Positions 43,394 to 55,579 of a stretch of DNA of 64,000 bases are shown one piece after another. A program made the translations under genes and the position numbers. Position 1 is the first letter of the stretch, and each line of letters begins with the position of its first letter. Under the pieces are notes generated by a model. The model made no database searches and was not told the DNA's origin. It was given only the letters and a program-made list of their open reading frames with translations. This stretch comes from Nemertoderma westbladi. Lineage: Eukaryota; Xenacoelomorpha; Nemertodermatida; Nemertodermatidae. The stretch spans positions 1 to 64,000 of the forward strand of contig JAUCBJ010007589.1 in NCBI GenBank assembly GCA_032718475.1. The letters run 5' to 3'.

Positions 43394-45448
43394 ATGAGTC
43401 GGAAAGGAGAAACGACACTGCCGCGGACCCCGGACGGCGATCTAACAATCTGCGAGGCTGCGACAAGACGGTATAGACCCACGACGCCGGACACATCGAC
43501 AACGGGCGATCCGGCAACCAAGGATGAGGGGGGCCGTCTACAACTAGAGGTCGAGTCGAGAGAAGGTAGAGACGAGTCGAGGGAGGAGAGAGACGAGTCG
43601 ACACACAGCGGCTGTCGACGTGCCGAAGTCGCCGGCCAGCCACAGGCCGAGGGCGATGGACGGCCCACCGGAATGGCGACTGTGGGGCCGCCGGTACAAC
43701 GCCGGACCCGGAGGGATAAAGGAGACGTCGGCGACGAGGACGTCGGGGTCAGTGACCGGCTCCGACGAGCCTACGCCGCGACCTGAAAGCAACTGAAAGA
43801 GGCCAAAGGAGGGGCGAAGGTAGATGAGGTAAAGCTGAAGAAACGGCTAGGTGAGTCGAACAGACACTTTGATTACCTAATGCGTTTTGGGCAGGGAGAA
43901 CTAGCCAGCGAGAGAGCGAGAGGGGTTGCCAGCGAACTGTTTGAACTATGGGAATGTAGGGGTATGAAACCTAGCGTAGTGTACGTAGGGCCATACTTAG
44001 TCGATGCCCGGGGAGTAAAATTGGTGGGTTGGAGGAGACCGCAGGAGGGCGAATCCGAGGTTAACCCTGAGGATTCGGTCTCGTCGGTAGGGGAAAATTC
44101 CGGGAGGCGGGGGAAAGTTAGCAGGACGGGAAGGCGGGGGGAGTCCGTCGCAACCGATAAGTCCGCTACATCCTCCGCAAAAGAAAAACGGGTGCGAGAA
44201 ATAGATCTGGCGTGCCAACTCGATCTGGCGGCGCTAGACCAGAGAGAATTAGTGAGACAGTTAGAGGAAGAGAGTGCGTTAATAGAGCAGGAGAAAGAGC
44301 TGGTTAGAGAGAACAAAGAGAGGGCCGAGAGGGCCGCGAGAAGCTTTAGGGAGTGCGAGGAAATAGGGAGGACGGAAAGGAAGGAGCAAGAAGAGCGCGA
44401 GGCGGCGCGTGAAGGGGAACGTAAAGTGCGCGAGGTGAGTGCGGATAATGAGCAAAAAGAGCGCGAGGCGGCGCGTGAAGCGGAACGTTAAGAGCACGAG
44501 GTGAGTGCGGATAATGAACGAAAAGAGCGCGAGGCGAGACGACTGGAAAGAGTTGCGAGAGAGGCAGAGTTAGCCGATCAGAGTTCACGAGAGGGTAGAG
44601 AGAGGGAGAGTGAGAGAAAACGTGTGTGGGATGGTATGCATGCCCGGCTAAAGGGGCTTATGCAGTATCAGGCGAAGCAGAAACGCCGACTAGAACTGGC
44701 GCAAATGGGGCTGTCAGAGAGTGAGACTGGCTCGAGTATTTATGAGGAGCCAAGGGCTGTGGAAACATTTATTAATACCCCACTTACAGGGACCGGACGA
44801 CAGACCCAAGACTGGTGTGACCGTGCGGGCGGGGGGGGGGGGGGGGGTAATAATAATAATACAGTAGATAACGTTAATATTAATAGTACTATATTGGATA
44901 ATTCTAACCAAACTTTCATTGCAGGAGATAGTATTTTGCCCGACAGTAATGATTTAAATCTGAGTTGTAATATTAATGTAGGAAATAATTCAAATAATCT
45001 AGATCTGAATTTACAAAATAATTCAAATAATATAATTACGCAAAATAATTCAAATAATTTAAATCTAAATTCGAATCTACAAAATAATTCAAATAATCTT
45101 ATTTCGAACAAACAAAGTAATACCGGTTCTGATTTAGGCGTACAAAATAATTTAATTGATTTGGGGGATTTAATCAATCTAACGGATAATACTGGTAATG
45201 GTGCTATTAATGTAAACGTGGCGGGCGCAGACGGCCCGGCAAACGAGGGCCTGGTAGGCCACGTAGTCAGTAGGCAGGAAGTGACGGGGTTGAGTCAACC
45301 CGACGAGGGCCTGGTAGGCCACGTAGTTAGTAGGCAGGAGGTGGCGCAGTTAGGTCAACCCAATGAGGGCCTGGTAGGCCACGTAGTTAGTAGGCAGGAA
45401 GTGGAGGGCCTGGTAGGCCACACAGTAGCAGAGGGAGAGGCGGGGTGA
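43394..45448 (+). pseudogene. Element A upstream accessory frame: coiled coil, Asn-rich and repeat region
   Basis: Three stretches (43394-43786, 43880-44491, 44501-45448) lie in the same frame and are separated only by in-frame stops near 43785 and 44490. In order: a polar Arg/Glu-rich start; VASELFELWECRGMKPSVVY; a long charged coiled-coil (RELVRQLEEESALIEQEKEL; repeated EREAAREAER); a Gly run coded by a G-tract at 44829-44847; an Asn-rich segment; and four repeats of EGLVGHVVSRQEV (45244-45420). No known domain. Lineage-B Gag also begins with a coiled coil, so this may be the N-terminal part of a long Gag. Functions are unknown. Confidence 0.55.
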
Positions 45449-46525
45449 ATAGACCCAGCCGCAGTAGGGTTAATGTGTCGACTAGAGAGGGGTATAGTGG
45501 TGAAGTAAGAGATAGTGAAGTTAGATGTGGCGAGTGGGGGGGGGGGGGGCTATAGGAGCCCCACGACGAGAGATTAGCGGCGAGCGGGGAGGGGGGGGGG
45601 GGCAGAGAGTGTCCCACAATCGTCGGCGGATAATGCGCGGGGCGAGTTTGGTGGACCGCAGCACCCGGCGACGGAGAGTAATAGGGGGATTGCGAGTATC
45701 CCCAGCGGCGTGCGATCGAGCAGAGAGAGACAGATTGACGTCACGAGAGGGCGAGCGACGAGACGTCGAGCCCGATCAGAAGAGGGAAGAAGAACAGTGG
45801 AGTTTAACCGGGAGGTGGACGAGAGATCTCACGAGCGGGAATACTGCACTGGAGAGAGAAGAAGAGAAGAGAGTAAAATAAATGTCGTCGTGAACGACAG
45901 CAGAGCGAGGACGGACAGCGAGCCGTCGGTAGTAGAGATGGAGGCGGAGAGTCAAAAGGGTCGAACTTCGGGAGATTGCCGTCGCCCCGGAGGAACGTGA
46001 CCTGACGAGGCGTATTGTGCGTCGAGAGAAGGGTACGGGATGTACCGGTACGAGGACGAGAGCAGTAGAGAGGGTCGGAGAGAAACTTCCCGACTGGATA
46101 TACCTACCGATCGAGAATACGGTAGCCGCGGGGAGGATTATTCGCAAAGGTTAAACTTCGATCCCGAGCGACACGTACAGACTGTAGGACATACTGTAGG
46201 CCTTGCTGCACATACCATAGGCCATGCTGGGAGAGATAATGTAAGCGATAGGATAGCGAGGACTACGGGATTAAACCCGGAAGTCGCGGAGTACATACCG
46301 GCAGGTAGGCCAGAAGTAGATAGGCTTATACCGGTACCAGCACAACAGTATGACTACAGCATGCAAGGACATAACATATACCCAGGGGAGGGGAGAATTA
46401 TTGCGGATAGGCGCATGGGCCCCAATATATTAACATCAACCCCAGTACCAAACACACCGGTGGGGGGGGGGGACAGGGTGACATTCCCCCATCACAATAT
46501 CAACAATATACCCCGATACGAGTAA
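45449..46525 (+). pseudogene. Element A leader frames before gag
   Basis: 46040-46525 is open in the same frame as the upstream accessory region and contains HTVGLAAHTIGHAGRD, echoing the EGLVGHVV repeats. 45525-45881 is open in another frame and Arg/Glu-rich. Two G-tracts (45536-45549 and 45591-45602) probably caused frame slippage. I do not recognise any domain. Confidence 0.35.
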
Positions 46526-46556
46526 GAACATCGAACCCCTTGGACAAGAATAGATC

Positions 46557-49500
46557 ATGCGACACAGAAATATGGAGGGGGCCACTACCCCCTATGATAT
46601 ATCCAAGTCAGAGGAAAGCGGCGAACAGGACGAACGGACCGCACCCAGCGGGAGAACCTATACAGCGTCCGCGAACCCAATGGAAGCGCAAGCCATGGGG
46701 ATGGCCACGTTAATCGATGCACTAAAAACAAGGATCGAGTTACCACCCATGGAACCATTCAAATTCAATGGAAGCAGGCCGGAGGAATACCTACAGTTTC
46801 GGCGCTTGTATAGCAACGAAATACTAACAAAGAATTTGACGCAGGCGGAGTGCCTAAAGTATTCACAAGTGTATACAGGAGGCCCAGCATACGACATCGT
46901 GAGGCAATACCAAGGCATAGAGGGCGGCTTCACGACAGCAAGGCGGGCGTTAGACAGGGAGTATGGGCACCCGGCCAAGATAATCCGGCAGACCCTGAGA
47001 GGTATAACATCGGGTGGCCTACAGGATAACCCCGTTAGCATAAAAACATTCGCTAACAAAGTCAAGAAGGCGCTAATCGCACTAAAGATGCTGGATGCGC
47101 CATACGAACTCAACGCGTCCAACAACATCACTACGATAGCGCAGGCACTACCGATTTGGCTGCGCAATAAGTGGAGGAAAATCGCTTTCTCCACTCGAGA
47201 TAAGAAGGGTGCGGAACCGGGTTTAGAAGAGATGTCAAGCTTCTTAAACTATGAAGCTGAACTCATAACGGACCCAGTCTATAGCGAGGATAGCCTGGGA
47301 AAGGGACCGAAAACTGATTACCACAGGCCGAAACAAGAGCACAACGTGTCGAACGCATTGCAAAAGCTCAGGCAGTCACTGCTGTATGCAGCAACGCAGG
47401 GGACTACCAGTCCACAAGTAGCCGGGGGTAAGACCACATCATGGAGCGGACAGGGGAAAAATAACAACACAAATAAACATAACCCCAGCACACCCAGTAG
47501 GCCGAACCCAAACAATAAGAATAGTAGGGACTTTGGTACAAACATAAGTGCGATATGTAACGCACTCTATAAGGATGGCTACAACCCAAAGAGCAAATGC
47601 CAACTACATACAAATGCACTTCATCAGACCATGAACTGCAGGTACTGGCAAGCGCTACCCAGGGAAGATCAGGTAGAATACACGAGGAAAAATGAGATCT
47701 GCTCGAGATGTGTAATGAGTGGACATAGAGCCAACCAATGCAAAGAAACGCCGATTAAGTTCGGTCAGAGTAAAGGTCAGACGATGGCAACAAGCACCGT
47801 GGTGGCGAGAAAGAGAGGAACGGTACTACTAGGGGTAGTACCAGTAAGGATAATAGGGGAAGGCAATCGATCAGTAACCACGCTGATGCTGGTCGACAGT
47901 GGTGCAGCCTTCACCTTAGTTGAGGATTGGGTGGCCGAAGAGATAGGGTTGAGAACGAGGCCAAGTAGAATGGCGGTAACAACCATCTCCAGCAAAGATG
48001 AGGTTCTAGAGATGAGGACCGGACGGTGCGCGATAGCAGCGATAGCACCGGGATGCCATTATGGGGCGACCATCGACCCCATCCAGGTGATAGAGTCGAT
48101 AAATATTAACGCCAGGTGGCCAACCAACATCGAGGTCGAACAATATAGATTCCTGGACAGTATTGACTTCTCAATCCCAGAGGTGGACGTCAGGAAGGTA
48201 TCCATCATAGTAGGAATGGACTGCCCGACGGCCCACGAGAGAATGCAAACGGTCTTCGGCGAAGACAGGCAGTGTGACCTGGTGGCGATATTAACACCAT
48301 TCGGGTGGACGCTGAGTGACCCAATCAGGAGTAAGATACCATTTAGGATGTCGAAGACATTGGGATGCATGTTCGCGGGAACTATGCGAGAAATGGGAGA
48401 TGAAGGAGCGGAGGAGCAGCTCAAGAGACTGCTCAGGCAGTATTTTGAGGGATTAAAGGAGACCGGGGTAGGGACCTTGGTGGAAGATAAACAGGCTCTA
48501 CAGAGCGTAAAGTATTCGATGACATGTAACGAGGGGCGATATACCATAGGAATGGTATGGAAGCTACCGAAGCTACCGTTGCCCAATAACAAAGGGATGC
48601 TACTCACGAGGCTTCGTAAATTAAAGCAGACCTTAAAACGGAGCCCCGAGAAAAATGAGTACATCCACAAGACAATCAGGAAGTATGTCGAGAAAGGATG
48701 GGCCGTGGAGTTACCGGTCGATGAACCAAACACGGACAGGACCTATTACCTGCCACTCCAAGTGGCTTTAGACCCGAAGAAAGGTAAACTGCAGATGGTA
48801 GTTGACGCATCGGCCAAGACCGACGGAAAATGCCTAAACGACTATCTGCTGGAGGGTCCCAACATCTACAACTCAGGGATCGAGGTCCTACTCAGATTCA
48901 GGAATGGTAAACACGCTTTCACCTGCGACATCGAAGGCATGTTCAACCAAGTCCTTGTAACAGAAGAGGATAGCGACAGCCAGCGCTTCCTATGGTACGA
49001 CGGCGAAGAGGAACCGTCGACCATACCGATGTATAAGATGATAGTACAGAATATGGGAGCCAAGTCATCTTCGTTTACAACGACTATGGCCATAAGAGAC
49101 ACGGTAGAAGGGAAGGAGGATAAGTTCAGCGCCAAAGCCGTCAATATGATTCAACGAGGTTTCTATGTAGATGACAGGATGGAGTCTGGAAATACGGTTA
49201 AGGAACTACTGGATACGGGGCGCGAGGTTCGCGACATCCTAAAAGGATCCGGATTCAACCTAACCAAGTTCCAATCCAGCTCGCAAGAGTTCATGAAAGC
49301 CATAGGAGACAGGAGGCCAGAGTCGACCATGGATAATCCCACGACAGCCAAGGGACAGGACATGGTGAACAAGAGGGTGGAGTCCCAACAGAAAGCACTA
49401 GGGATCGTGTGGAACCGAGAGACAGATGAGCTGAAGTACCAGTTGAGTCAGGAGGGCGTGGATATCCACACAAAGAGGGGCTATGTTTCGTACATAGCAA

Positions 49501-50517
49501 GGATATACGATCCCCTAGGCCTAGCATCCCCATTATTAGTCACGGGGAAACAGATACTCAAGAGAGTATACAAATTAAAGGATGAGTGGGACACAGAGGT
49601 CCCGGAAGAAATCAGCAAGCAATGGAGCAAGTGGACAGAGAGTTTAGAGCAGATGGGAACATACAGCATGCCACATGTGTATTTCCCGGATGGGGACATG
49701 ACGAATCTGGATCTGCATATATTCTCCGATGCGTCGCTAGAGGCATACGGAGCGGCACTCTACTTAGTACAACGAGAGGGGGTTCACAAGCCCAGACTCG
49801 CATTCAGCAAAGCGAAGTCAACGCCACCAGATTCAGCCAGCATCAGTTCCGAAACTCGAGTTGACAGCTGCGAGGTTAGGAGTTAGGGCCACAGCCTACT
49901 TAGTGGACGCTATTCCCAACATAGTGGAAACATACTACTGGACAGATTCCATGGTAGTGCTCGGTTGGCTACATAACGAAAGGACGAGATACCCTATATT
50001 CGTCGCAAATAGGGTGGACGAAATAAGGGAGACCACAGAGTTAGAAAGGTGGCACTACTGCCCAACGGACGAGAACCCAGCGGACTTGTTATCGAGGGGC
50101 GTGGCATGCCACACTTTCTTGAAGAAGGAAGTATTGTGGCAGCATGGGCCGCAATTCCTGAACGATAAGACGGCCTGGCCGCCGATGAGAAAGGTGGATC
50201 CGGGCGCAGAGCAAGTAGCGTTAGAGGAGGAGGGAGTAGATTCAGAAGGTGAGGAGATATGCAGCCAGATGGTGAGGGAGATAAGAGACGTGCAACCGAA
50301 ATCGGAAGAACTGTGCGATAACCCAACGGACAAACTCCTTAGCTACAGCTCTAGTTGGTACAAGACCAAGAAGTTAGTGGCGTACTGGAGAGCCTTCGGG
50401 GACTTCCTTAGGGGAATCGGTAGAGATACGAAAGGTAAAATAACCGTCGATCTGGAGGGGGCGGCCAAAGCCGTCATCCGCTATGAACAGAGGAAGAATT
50501 ACACCGACGAGGTGTAA
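46557..50517 (+). pseudogene. Element A gag-protease-RT-RNase H (one frameshift, then stop)
   Basis: The ATG at 46557 opens 1109 codons. Gag of the DUF1759 type (residues 60-230, FKFNGSRPEEYLQFRRLYSN), zinc knuckle CSRCVMSGHRANQC (about 382), retropepsin LMLVDSGAAFTLV (about 445, canonical DSG), RT with VVDASAKTDGKCLNDYL (about 747) and YVDD (about 869), A17/Pao-type linker, and the first RNase H box FSDAS (about 1055). A single indel near 49830-49850 shifts the rest to 49861-50517 (KLELTAARLG, YYWTDSMVVLGW, CPTDENPADLLSRG). A TAA at 50515-50517 is followed in the same frame by more pre-integrase sequence. Protease and RT motifs are intact, which points to fairly recent decay. Confidence 0.9.
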
Positions 50518-51805
50518 TGCGTCGGTAAACAACAACATCTCCGACAGGACAGCGAGCTGATCACGCTGTCGCCACAATTAAACGATGATGGAATCTTAGT
50601 GATGAACTCTAGAGTGTCGAACAGCAACAGTATCATCATACTGCCAAAGCCCATCATCATTCCCAATGGATCACCGATAGTCCATCAGATCATCTGGGAC
50701 TCCCATAAGTCGATATTGCACGGGGGCACCAACCATCGGAGATAAGAAGGAATATTTGGGTCAAACAGTTGAGAAAGAAGGTAAAGGCGGTAGTGGGGCA
50801 GTGCCAGACCTGCCGACGAGCCAAGAAGGAGCGGGCCATACAGGAAATGGCGCCACTACCGGCCAGTAGAGTAAGACAGCACGACCCGCCATTTACGCAT
50901 TGCGGTGTGGATATGTTTGGGCCAATAAAGATTAAGGTGATGCGACACACGGAGAAACGCTACGGTATTATCTTTGTATGTAACAACACACGGGCAGTAG
51001 GGATACAACTCGCCCAAGATGCAACCGCATCAGCATTCATTAATGCTCTAGAAAGGTTCAGAGACCGCAAAGGTGGGACGATTGCAGTAATATATTCTGA
51101 CAACGGAACCAACTTTGTGGGGGCGGAGAACGAAATGGCGGATGCCTTGGATATCCTGGAAGGGGAAGAAGTCAGGGCAGCCATGAGAAGACGACAGGTA
51201 AAGTGGGAGAGGAGGACGCCGTATGCTCCGCACACTCTAGGATGCGTTGAGAGACTCGTGGGTAGTTCCAAGCATCTGATGACGAAGTTGATGAACACCC
51301 ACATGGTTACCGAGGACGTACTAAGAACGGTACTAGCGAAGTGTGAAGGTATCATTAATAGCAGACCGCTATATCCAGAAAATGATGACCCGGAGTCATT
51401 AGACGTGCTGACGCCTAGTCACTTTCTAATGGAGAGGCCAGCGACCATCGACATGCGGGGTGTAGACCCAGACGATATACACTCCCGACAGAGTTGGAAA
51501 GTCGCTAAGGCGATAAGCGCAGAGTACTGGGGGAGGTGGGTCAGGGAGTATCTACCCACGCTCCATAGGAAAGCAAGTGGAGGAATACGAACAGAGAGCT
51601 AAAGGAGGGTGACCTGGTGATCGACACGGACGATACCATCATCAACAGCCAATGGCGGTTGGCGAGAGTTGTGGGCACTTACTCTGATGAGGACGGAAGA
51701 GTCCGATCGGTAGAAGTGCGGATAGGTGGCAAGATAGGAGCGAAAGATAGGAAGACCTACAGGAGGGCTGTAGGAAAGTGCTGCCTGTTGGAGGGAGCAC
51801 CTTAG
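50518..51805 (+). pseudogene. Element A integrase and DUF5641-like tail
   Basis: After the stop at 50517 the frame continues (ITLSPQLNDDGILVMNSRV, KSILHGGTNHRR). The integrase core is in the open frame 50769-51602: CQTCRRAKK of the zinc domain, VDMFGPI (D1), VIYSDNGTNFVG (D2), HTLGCVERLVGSS (E). One frameshift near 51600 leads to the tail GDLVIDTDDTIIN...RRAVGKCCLLEGAP. The three catalytic acidic residues are present here, unlike in the copy at 21985-22830. Confidence 0.88.
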
Positions 51806-51949
51806 TTGAGTAGAGTTTAGTCATCCAAGTTTTGGACTGAGGGGGGTGGGATTGAGGGCGAGACGCCCTTCCCACACACAAATAAAAATAAAATAAAAAA
51901 AATTATAGTACATAATAGGTACGCAGTAAGTAGGCAGATGGAAGTTAGT

Positions 51950-52600
51950 AAGAGTTAGGCAGATAGTTAGTAGTTAGAGGGTACGTAGTACCGCTAGTTA
52001 GTTAGCAAGAGTTAGTAAGAGGGTACGTAGTACCAGTTAGTTAGTTAGAGAAGGTAGTAAGAGGGTACGTAGTACCAGTTAGTTAGTTAGAGAAGGTAGT
52101 AAGAGGGTACGTCGTACCGGTTAGTTAGTTAGAGAAGGTAGTAAGAGGGTACGTAGTACCGGTTAGTTAGTTAGAGAAGGTAGTAAGAGGGTACGTAGTA
52201 CCGGTTAGTTAGTTAGAGAAGGTAGTAAGAGGGTACGTAGTACCGGTTAGTTAGTTAGAGAAGGTAGTAAGAGGGTACATAGTACCGGTTAGTTAGTTAG
52301 AGAAGGTAGTAAGAGGGTACGTAGTACCGATAGTTAGTTAGTAGAGTTAGAAGTTAGTAAGAGGGTACGTAGTACCGTTAGTTGGTTGGAGAGAGTTAGA
52401 GTTAGTAAGAGGGTACGTAGTACCGTCTTACTTAACAAATAAGTGGAGTTAGAGGTTAGTAAGAGGGTACGTAGTACCGGTTAGTTAGTTAAGTGGAGTT
52501 AGAGGTTAGTAAGAGGGTATGTAGTACCGGTTGGTAGGAGTTAGTCAGAAGTTAGTAAGAGGGTACGTGGTACCGGTTAGTTAGAAGTTAGTGGTAGAAG
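51950..52600 (+). repeat. GGTAC/GTACC minisatellite of element A
   Basis: About 13 units of roughly 40-50 bp built on agagggtacgtagtacc, ggttagttagttagag and aaggtagtaag. Each unit contains GGTAC-GTA-GTACC, a short hairpin. The array lies between the integrase frame and ORF3. The same array in reverse at 21361-21860 occupies the same place in the second A-type copy. The stretch 52601-52968 has no supported gene. Confidence 0.9.
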
Positions 52601-52968
52601 GGTATGTATGATGTTGATATTAGTTAGTAGTGAGTAGCGAGAGGGGGGCATATGAGTACAGCTGGATAAATCGTGTAGGCCACGCGACGCATACTGTTGT
52701 ACTGCACAGGCCCACAGAGTAGGCCAGAATGCGGATTATAAAGTAGGATAATCCACTGGCAGAAGAGAAGTAGTAGCACAGTAACAGTAGTACGATTAAA
52801 TTAAAACAAAATTAGAAATTAGATAAAATAATGGGAACATTAGAAAGAAAATTCTAGAATATAATTAAAGTAACGGACAAATTTACAATTTAGGGCGTAA
52901 TTTGACAGTTTAGGGAATTAGGTAGTAAAAATTAGGCTATAACTCAAAAGTAAGTAGAAAATAGGCCA

Positions 52969-54344
52969 TTGTCGAACTGTACAGACCATCTTAACTTCAT
53001 CACTCATCTGTACTGCGCCTTGGCAAGGCACCACCTTACAGGTGAGCGAGTGAGAGAGTTTGGAATGGCGGGGAAACTGATCAGGAAGAGAAAGGCGGAG
53101 TTAGGAGGAAAGGAGATACTGGTGGATTTCACCGAGAGGCATCCGGAAGAGAAGATGAGGGGATACTACGAGCGGTTAGAGAGAGGCCACTGAGCGCGAG
53201 CGCTACAAGACCATTTCAGGGAGGTGCATGAACAGCGGCTGGTCAGGACCTACGGGACGCCGTCGCTGGACAACGCGATCTTCGAGCACTTCCACTACAT
53301 GGTGAAAGGAGACGAAGCGAAGTTCGGGATTCCGAAGTACGCAAGGGATCCACCGAGGAAGGATTGGAAGAGGTTCGTAGAGTCCGTCAGCAGGGGAGGA
53401 TACATGGTCCTAGACGATGAGGGGACCGTGGAAGACGAGGAAGGTTCGAGGAGAGGATTGGCAGGGTCGGCCAGAACCATACTCCTACATTTGGCCGTGC
53501 CAAATGGGGATATATTCCTATTCGATCTGGGGACGTATGGAAAGAAGGACGGGCCGAAGTTGAACCGGTTGCCGAAGGCGGTGCAAACCCTGGTGAGAGA
53601 GAAGTCAACGACGAAAGTGGGATCGGCGATTCGTGACGATGCGGAGAGAATCATCGGTCCGGACACCCCCAACCTTCTGGATATGCAGACAGTCTACATG
53701 GCTATGACAGCATCAGACGGGTTGGGACTAGTGCAGAACTCAGGCCATTGTGGGCGGTGGCGATGGGCCAGCTAATGGGGCTCGTGTGTCACAAACCGAT
53801 GGACTGGGGTAAGTTCAGAGAGGAGTACGGAGCAGACCTGGCAAACTCGCTGAAGTGGGGAGCGAGGCCAGGGAAACAAGAGGTGTATCAATTCCAGAGA
53901 GGAGCGATAAAGGTATATCAGAAGCGATATATCCTACAGGAAGACTGGATAATGATAGGTTTGCTTAACCTATTCATGACCGTGGTTATTGAGAGGGAAC
54001 CAATGGCATTCCTATTATCGGGATCACCCCTAAGCTACAGAAGAGCCTTTAAGACGGCTTTCGAGGGTCTGGTAGACCACCCGGAGCTGAAGGGCGAGTC
54101 GGTGTACTATAACAGCCGACATCTGGTAGACAGGGAGGTGGATACGCCGTGTCAGAGATGGGAGCAGCTAGAGGCAGATAGACGAGAGGCAAAGCGATTG
54201 GAAGAAATCGATAGACAGGAGAGAAGAAAAGCAGAAGAAAGAGAGGGGGAAGCTAGGGCACAGAGCTACGGCTTCGAGGAACAGGCGGCCTTAGACGAAC
54301 TTCGTTGGACGTCATCAGGGAGTTCGGGGGAGTCTCTAGGGTGA
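52969..54344 (+). pseudogene. Element A ORF3, RNase D/EXD-like DEDD 3'-5' exonuclease domain (broken)
   Basis: Two open pieces join across an in-frame TGA (53191-53193) and a +1 shift near 53725. Exo I: GGYMVLDDEGTVED (D-x-E). Then ARTILLHLAVPNGDIFLFDL and LPKAVQTLV. Exo II: TKVGSAIRDDAERIIG. Then LLDMQTVYMAM, and Exo III-like QKRYILQEDWIMIGLLNLF with Tyr and a nearby Glu/Asp. This arrangement is characteristic of RNase D, EXD1 and Egalitarian-type exonucleases. It is followed by RRAFKTAFEGLVDHPELKG, a helical Glu/Arg-rich tail and a stop. Its likely role, if once active, is RNA or cDNA 3'-end trimming, or RNA binding; this is inference. A host gene capture is possible in origin, but presence in separate lineages argues it is part of the element. 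Confidence 0.68.
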
Positions 54345-55579
54345 GAGTTAGGGTGGACGGTGGGATCACCGAAACAGTCGAAATCGGGGTTGCACACGAC
54401 GCCCATACCAGCGGGCGCCGAGGGCGATCATCCGCTAAGGAGGCTAGGGGAGCTGGAAGGATGGAAAGTTACGGGCGAGAGCCAAGGTGGGAAGGGACAC
54501 AGCGGGTCCACCGGGATACCGGGATTGGAGCCACTCCCAGAGGAGGACGAGGATGACGATGAGTTCGGAGAGATACCGCCGACCATCGAGAGGATCGGGC
54601 ACTCGGACACAGACTGGGTTGGCGGGAGGGTGGTGACGGCCAGTGGGGCGAGGGCCTTCTGGGATAAACCCGGCAAGCAGGCCTGGGAGCATGAGGAGCC
54701 GGCGATGGATTTCGCGTGGAGCACCATCAGGTTGGGCGGCTACCGGGGACGGCACCACGGGTAGTATTCGGGGAGACAATGCCCGGGAGGGGCGAGGAGA
54801 TCGATATAAACAGGGACGCTACCATCCGGAAGTTTGCTTACCATCGACTCCGCAGACCGCGGAGATCGCTTGGGACGAAAGACGACGTGGGGCGGGAGAC
54901 ATTGGTGCTCGGCTGTGACTACTGTGGGAGACAGACCCACCAGGAAAGGAGCTGTTTGTACCGGTTCCAGAAAGGGACTAGTTGTCTCTACTGCCGCGAG
55001 TCGAGTCACAGGATGGGGGCGTGTCTACAGTTGCATAACCGGTGCTCGAAGTGCAACTTTCGGGGGCATTACGGGCGCCAGTGTGACTGGATGGACGACG
55101 AAGAGAAGTTTAGGATCTTCGAGGAGTGGGCCGACGTCGGGGCGATGACTCGGCAACGTATGAAGGCCCAGGAGTTCCGGTGGGGCTTCTTTAACAACAA
55201 TCAGGAGGCCCACATGGAGATTATCAAACGGAGGCTTCCGTTTACCTACCAAGAAGTGGCGACGGCGGCGTCATATGCCGGGGTGATAAATACGCAGAGG
55301 TATTTGGACAGGTGGACACCACAGAACAGAGGAGAGTTCAGGGATTTCTTGGCGGAGCATGTGCCGCGGGCAATGAAACTGATCCTATGGGATGCCACCA
55401 GGGGGAGACAACAGGGCCACTCGGAGGGGCCACCCATGAAGCGATACCGGGAGCTAATAACACTGGCACCCAAGGAGTCGACGACCGGCATCAGTAAGGA
55501 GGTGGCGGCGAGGGTCCGAAGCCAGAAAGCAGACAAGATCAAAGGAGCGGCAGTGACCAGGAAACGACCTAGGGAGTAG
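54345..55579 (+). pseudogene. Element A ORF3, linker and triple CCHC zinc-knuckle region
   Basis: Sequence after the stop at 54344 continues in the same frame (54360-54764, an acidic and Pro/Gly-rich linker), then shifts near 54720 into 54716-55579. That part holds three regular C-x2-C-x4-H-x4-C knuckles: CDYCGRQTHQERSC, CLYCRESSHRMGAC and CSKCNFRGHYGRQC, at residues of about 68-130 of the piece. A helical region and a basic end (SQKADKIKGAAVTRKRPRE) follow. Zinc knuckles downstream of pol are unusual, since nucleocapsid knuckles lie in Gag, which this element also has. The lineage-B counterpart is 13134-14519. Confidence 0.65.

Noticed and set aside
43315-43668. Minus-strand frames opposite the element A accessory region
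   Set aside because: GC-rich antisense of an Arg/Glu-rich frame; no motifs.
46658-48733. Long minus-strand frames opposite element A gag-pol
   Set aside because: Shadows of the gag-pol frame, with no recognisable domains.
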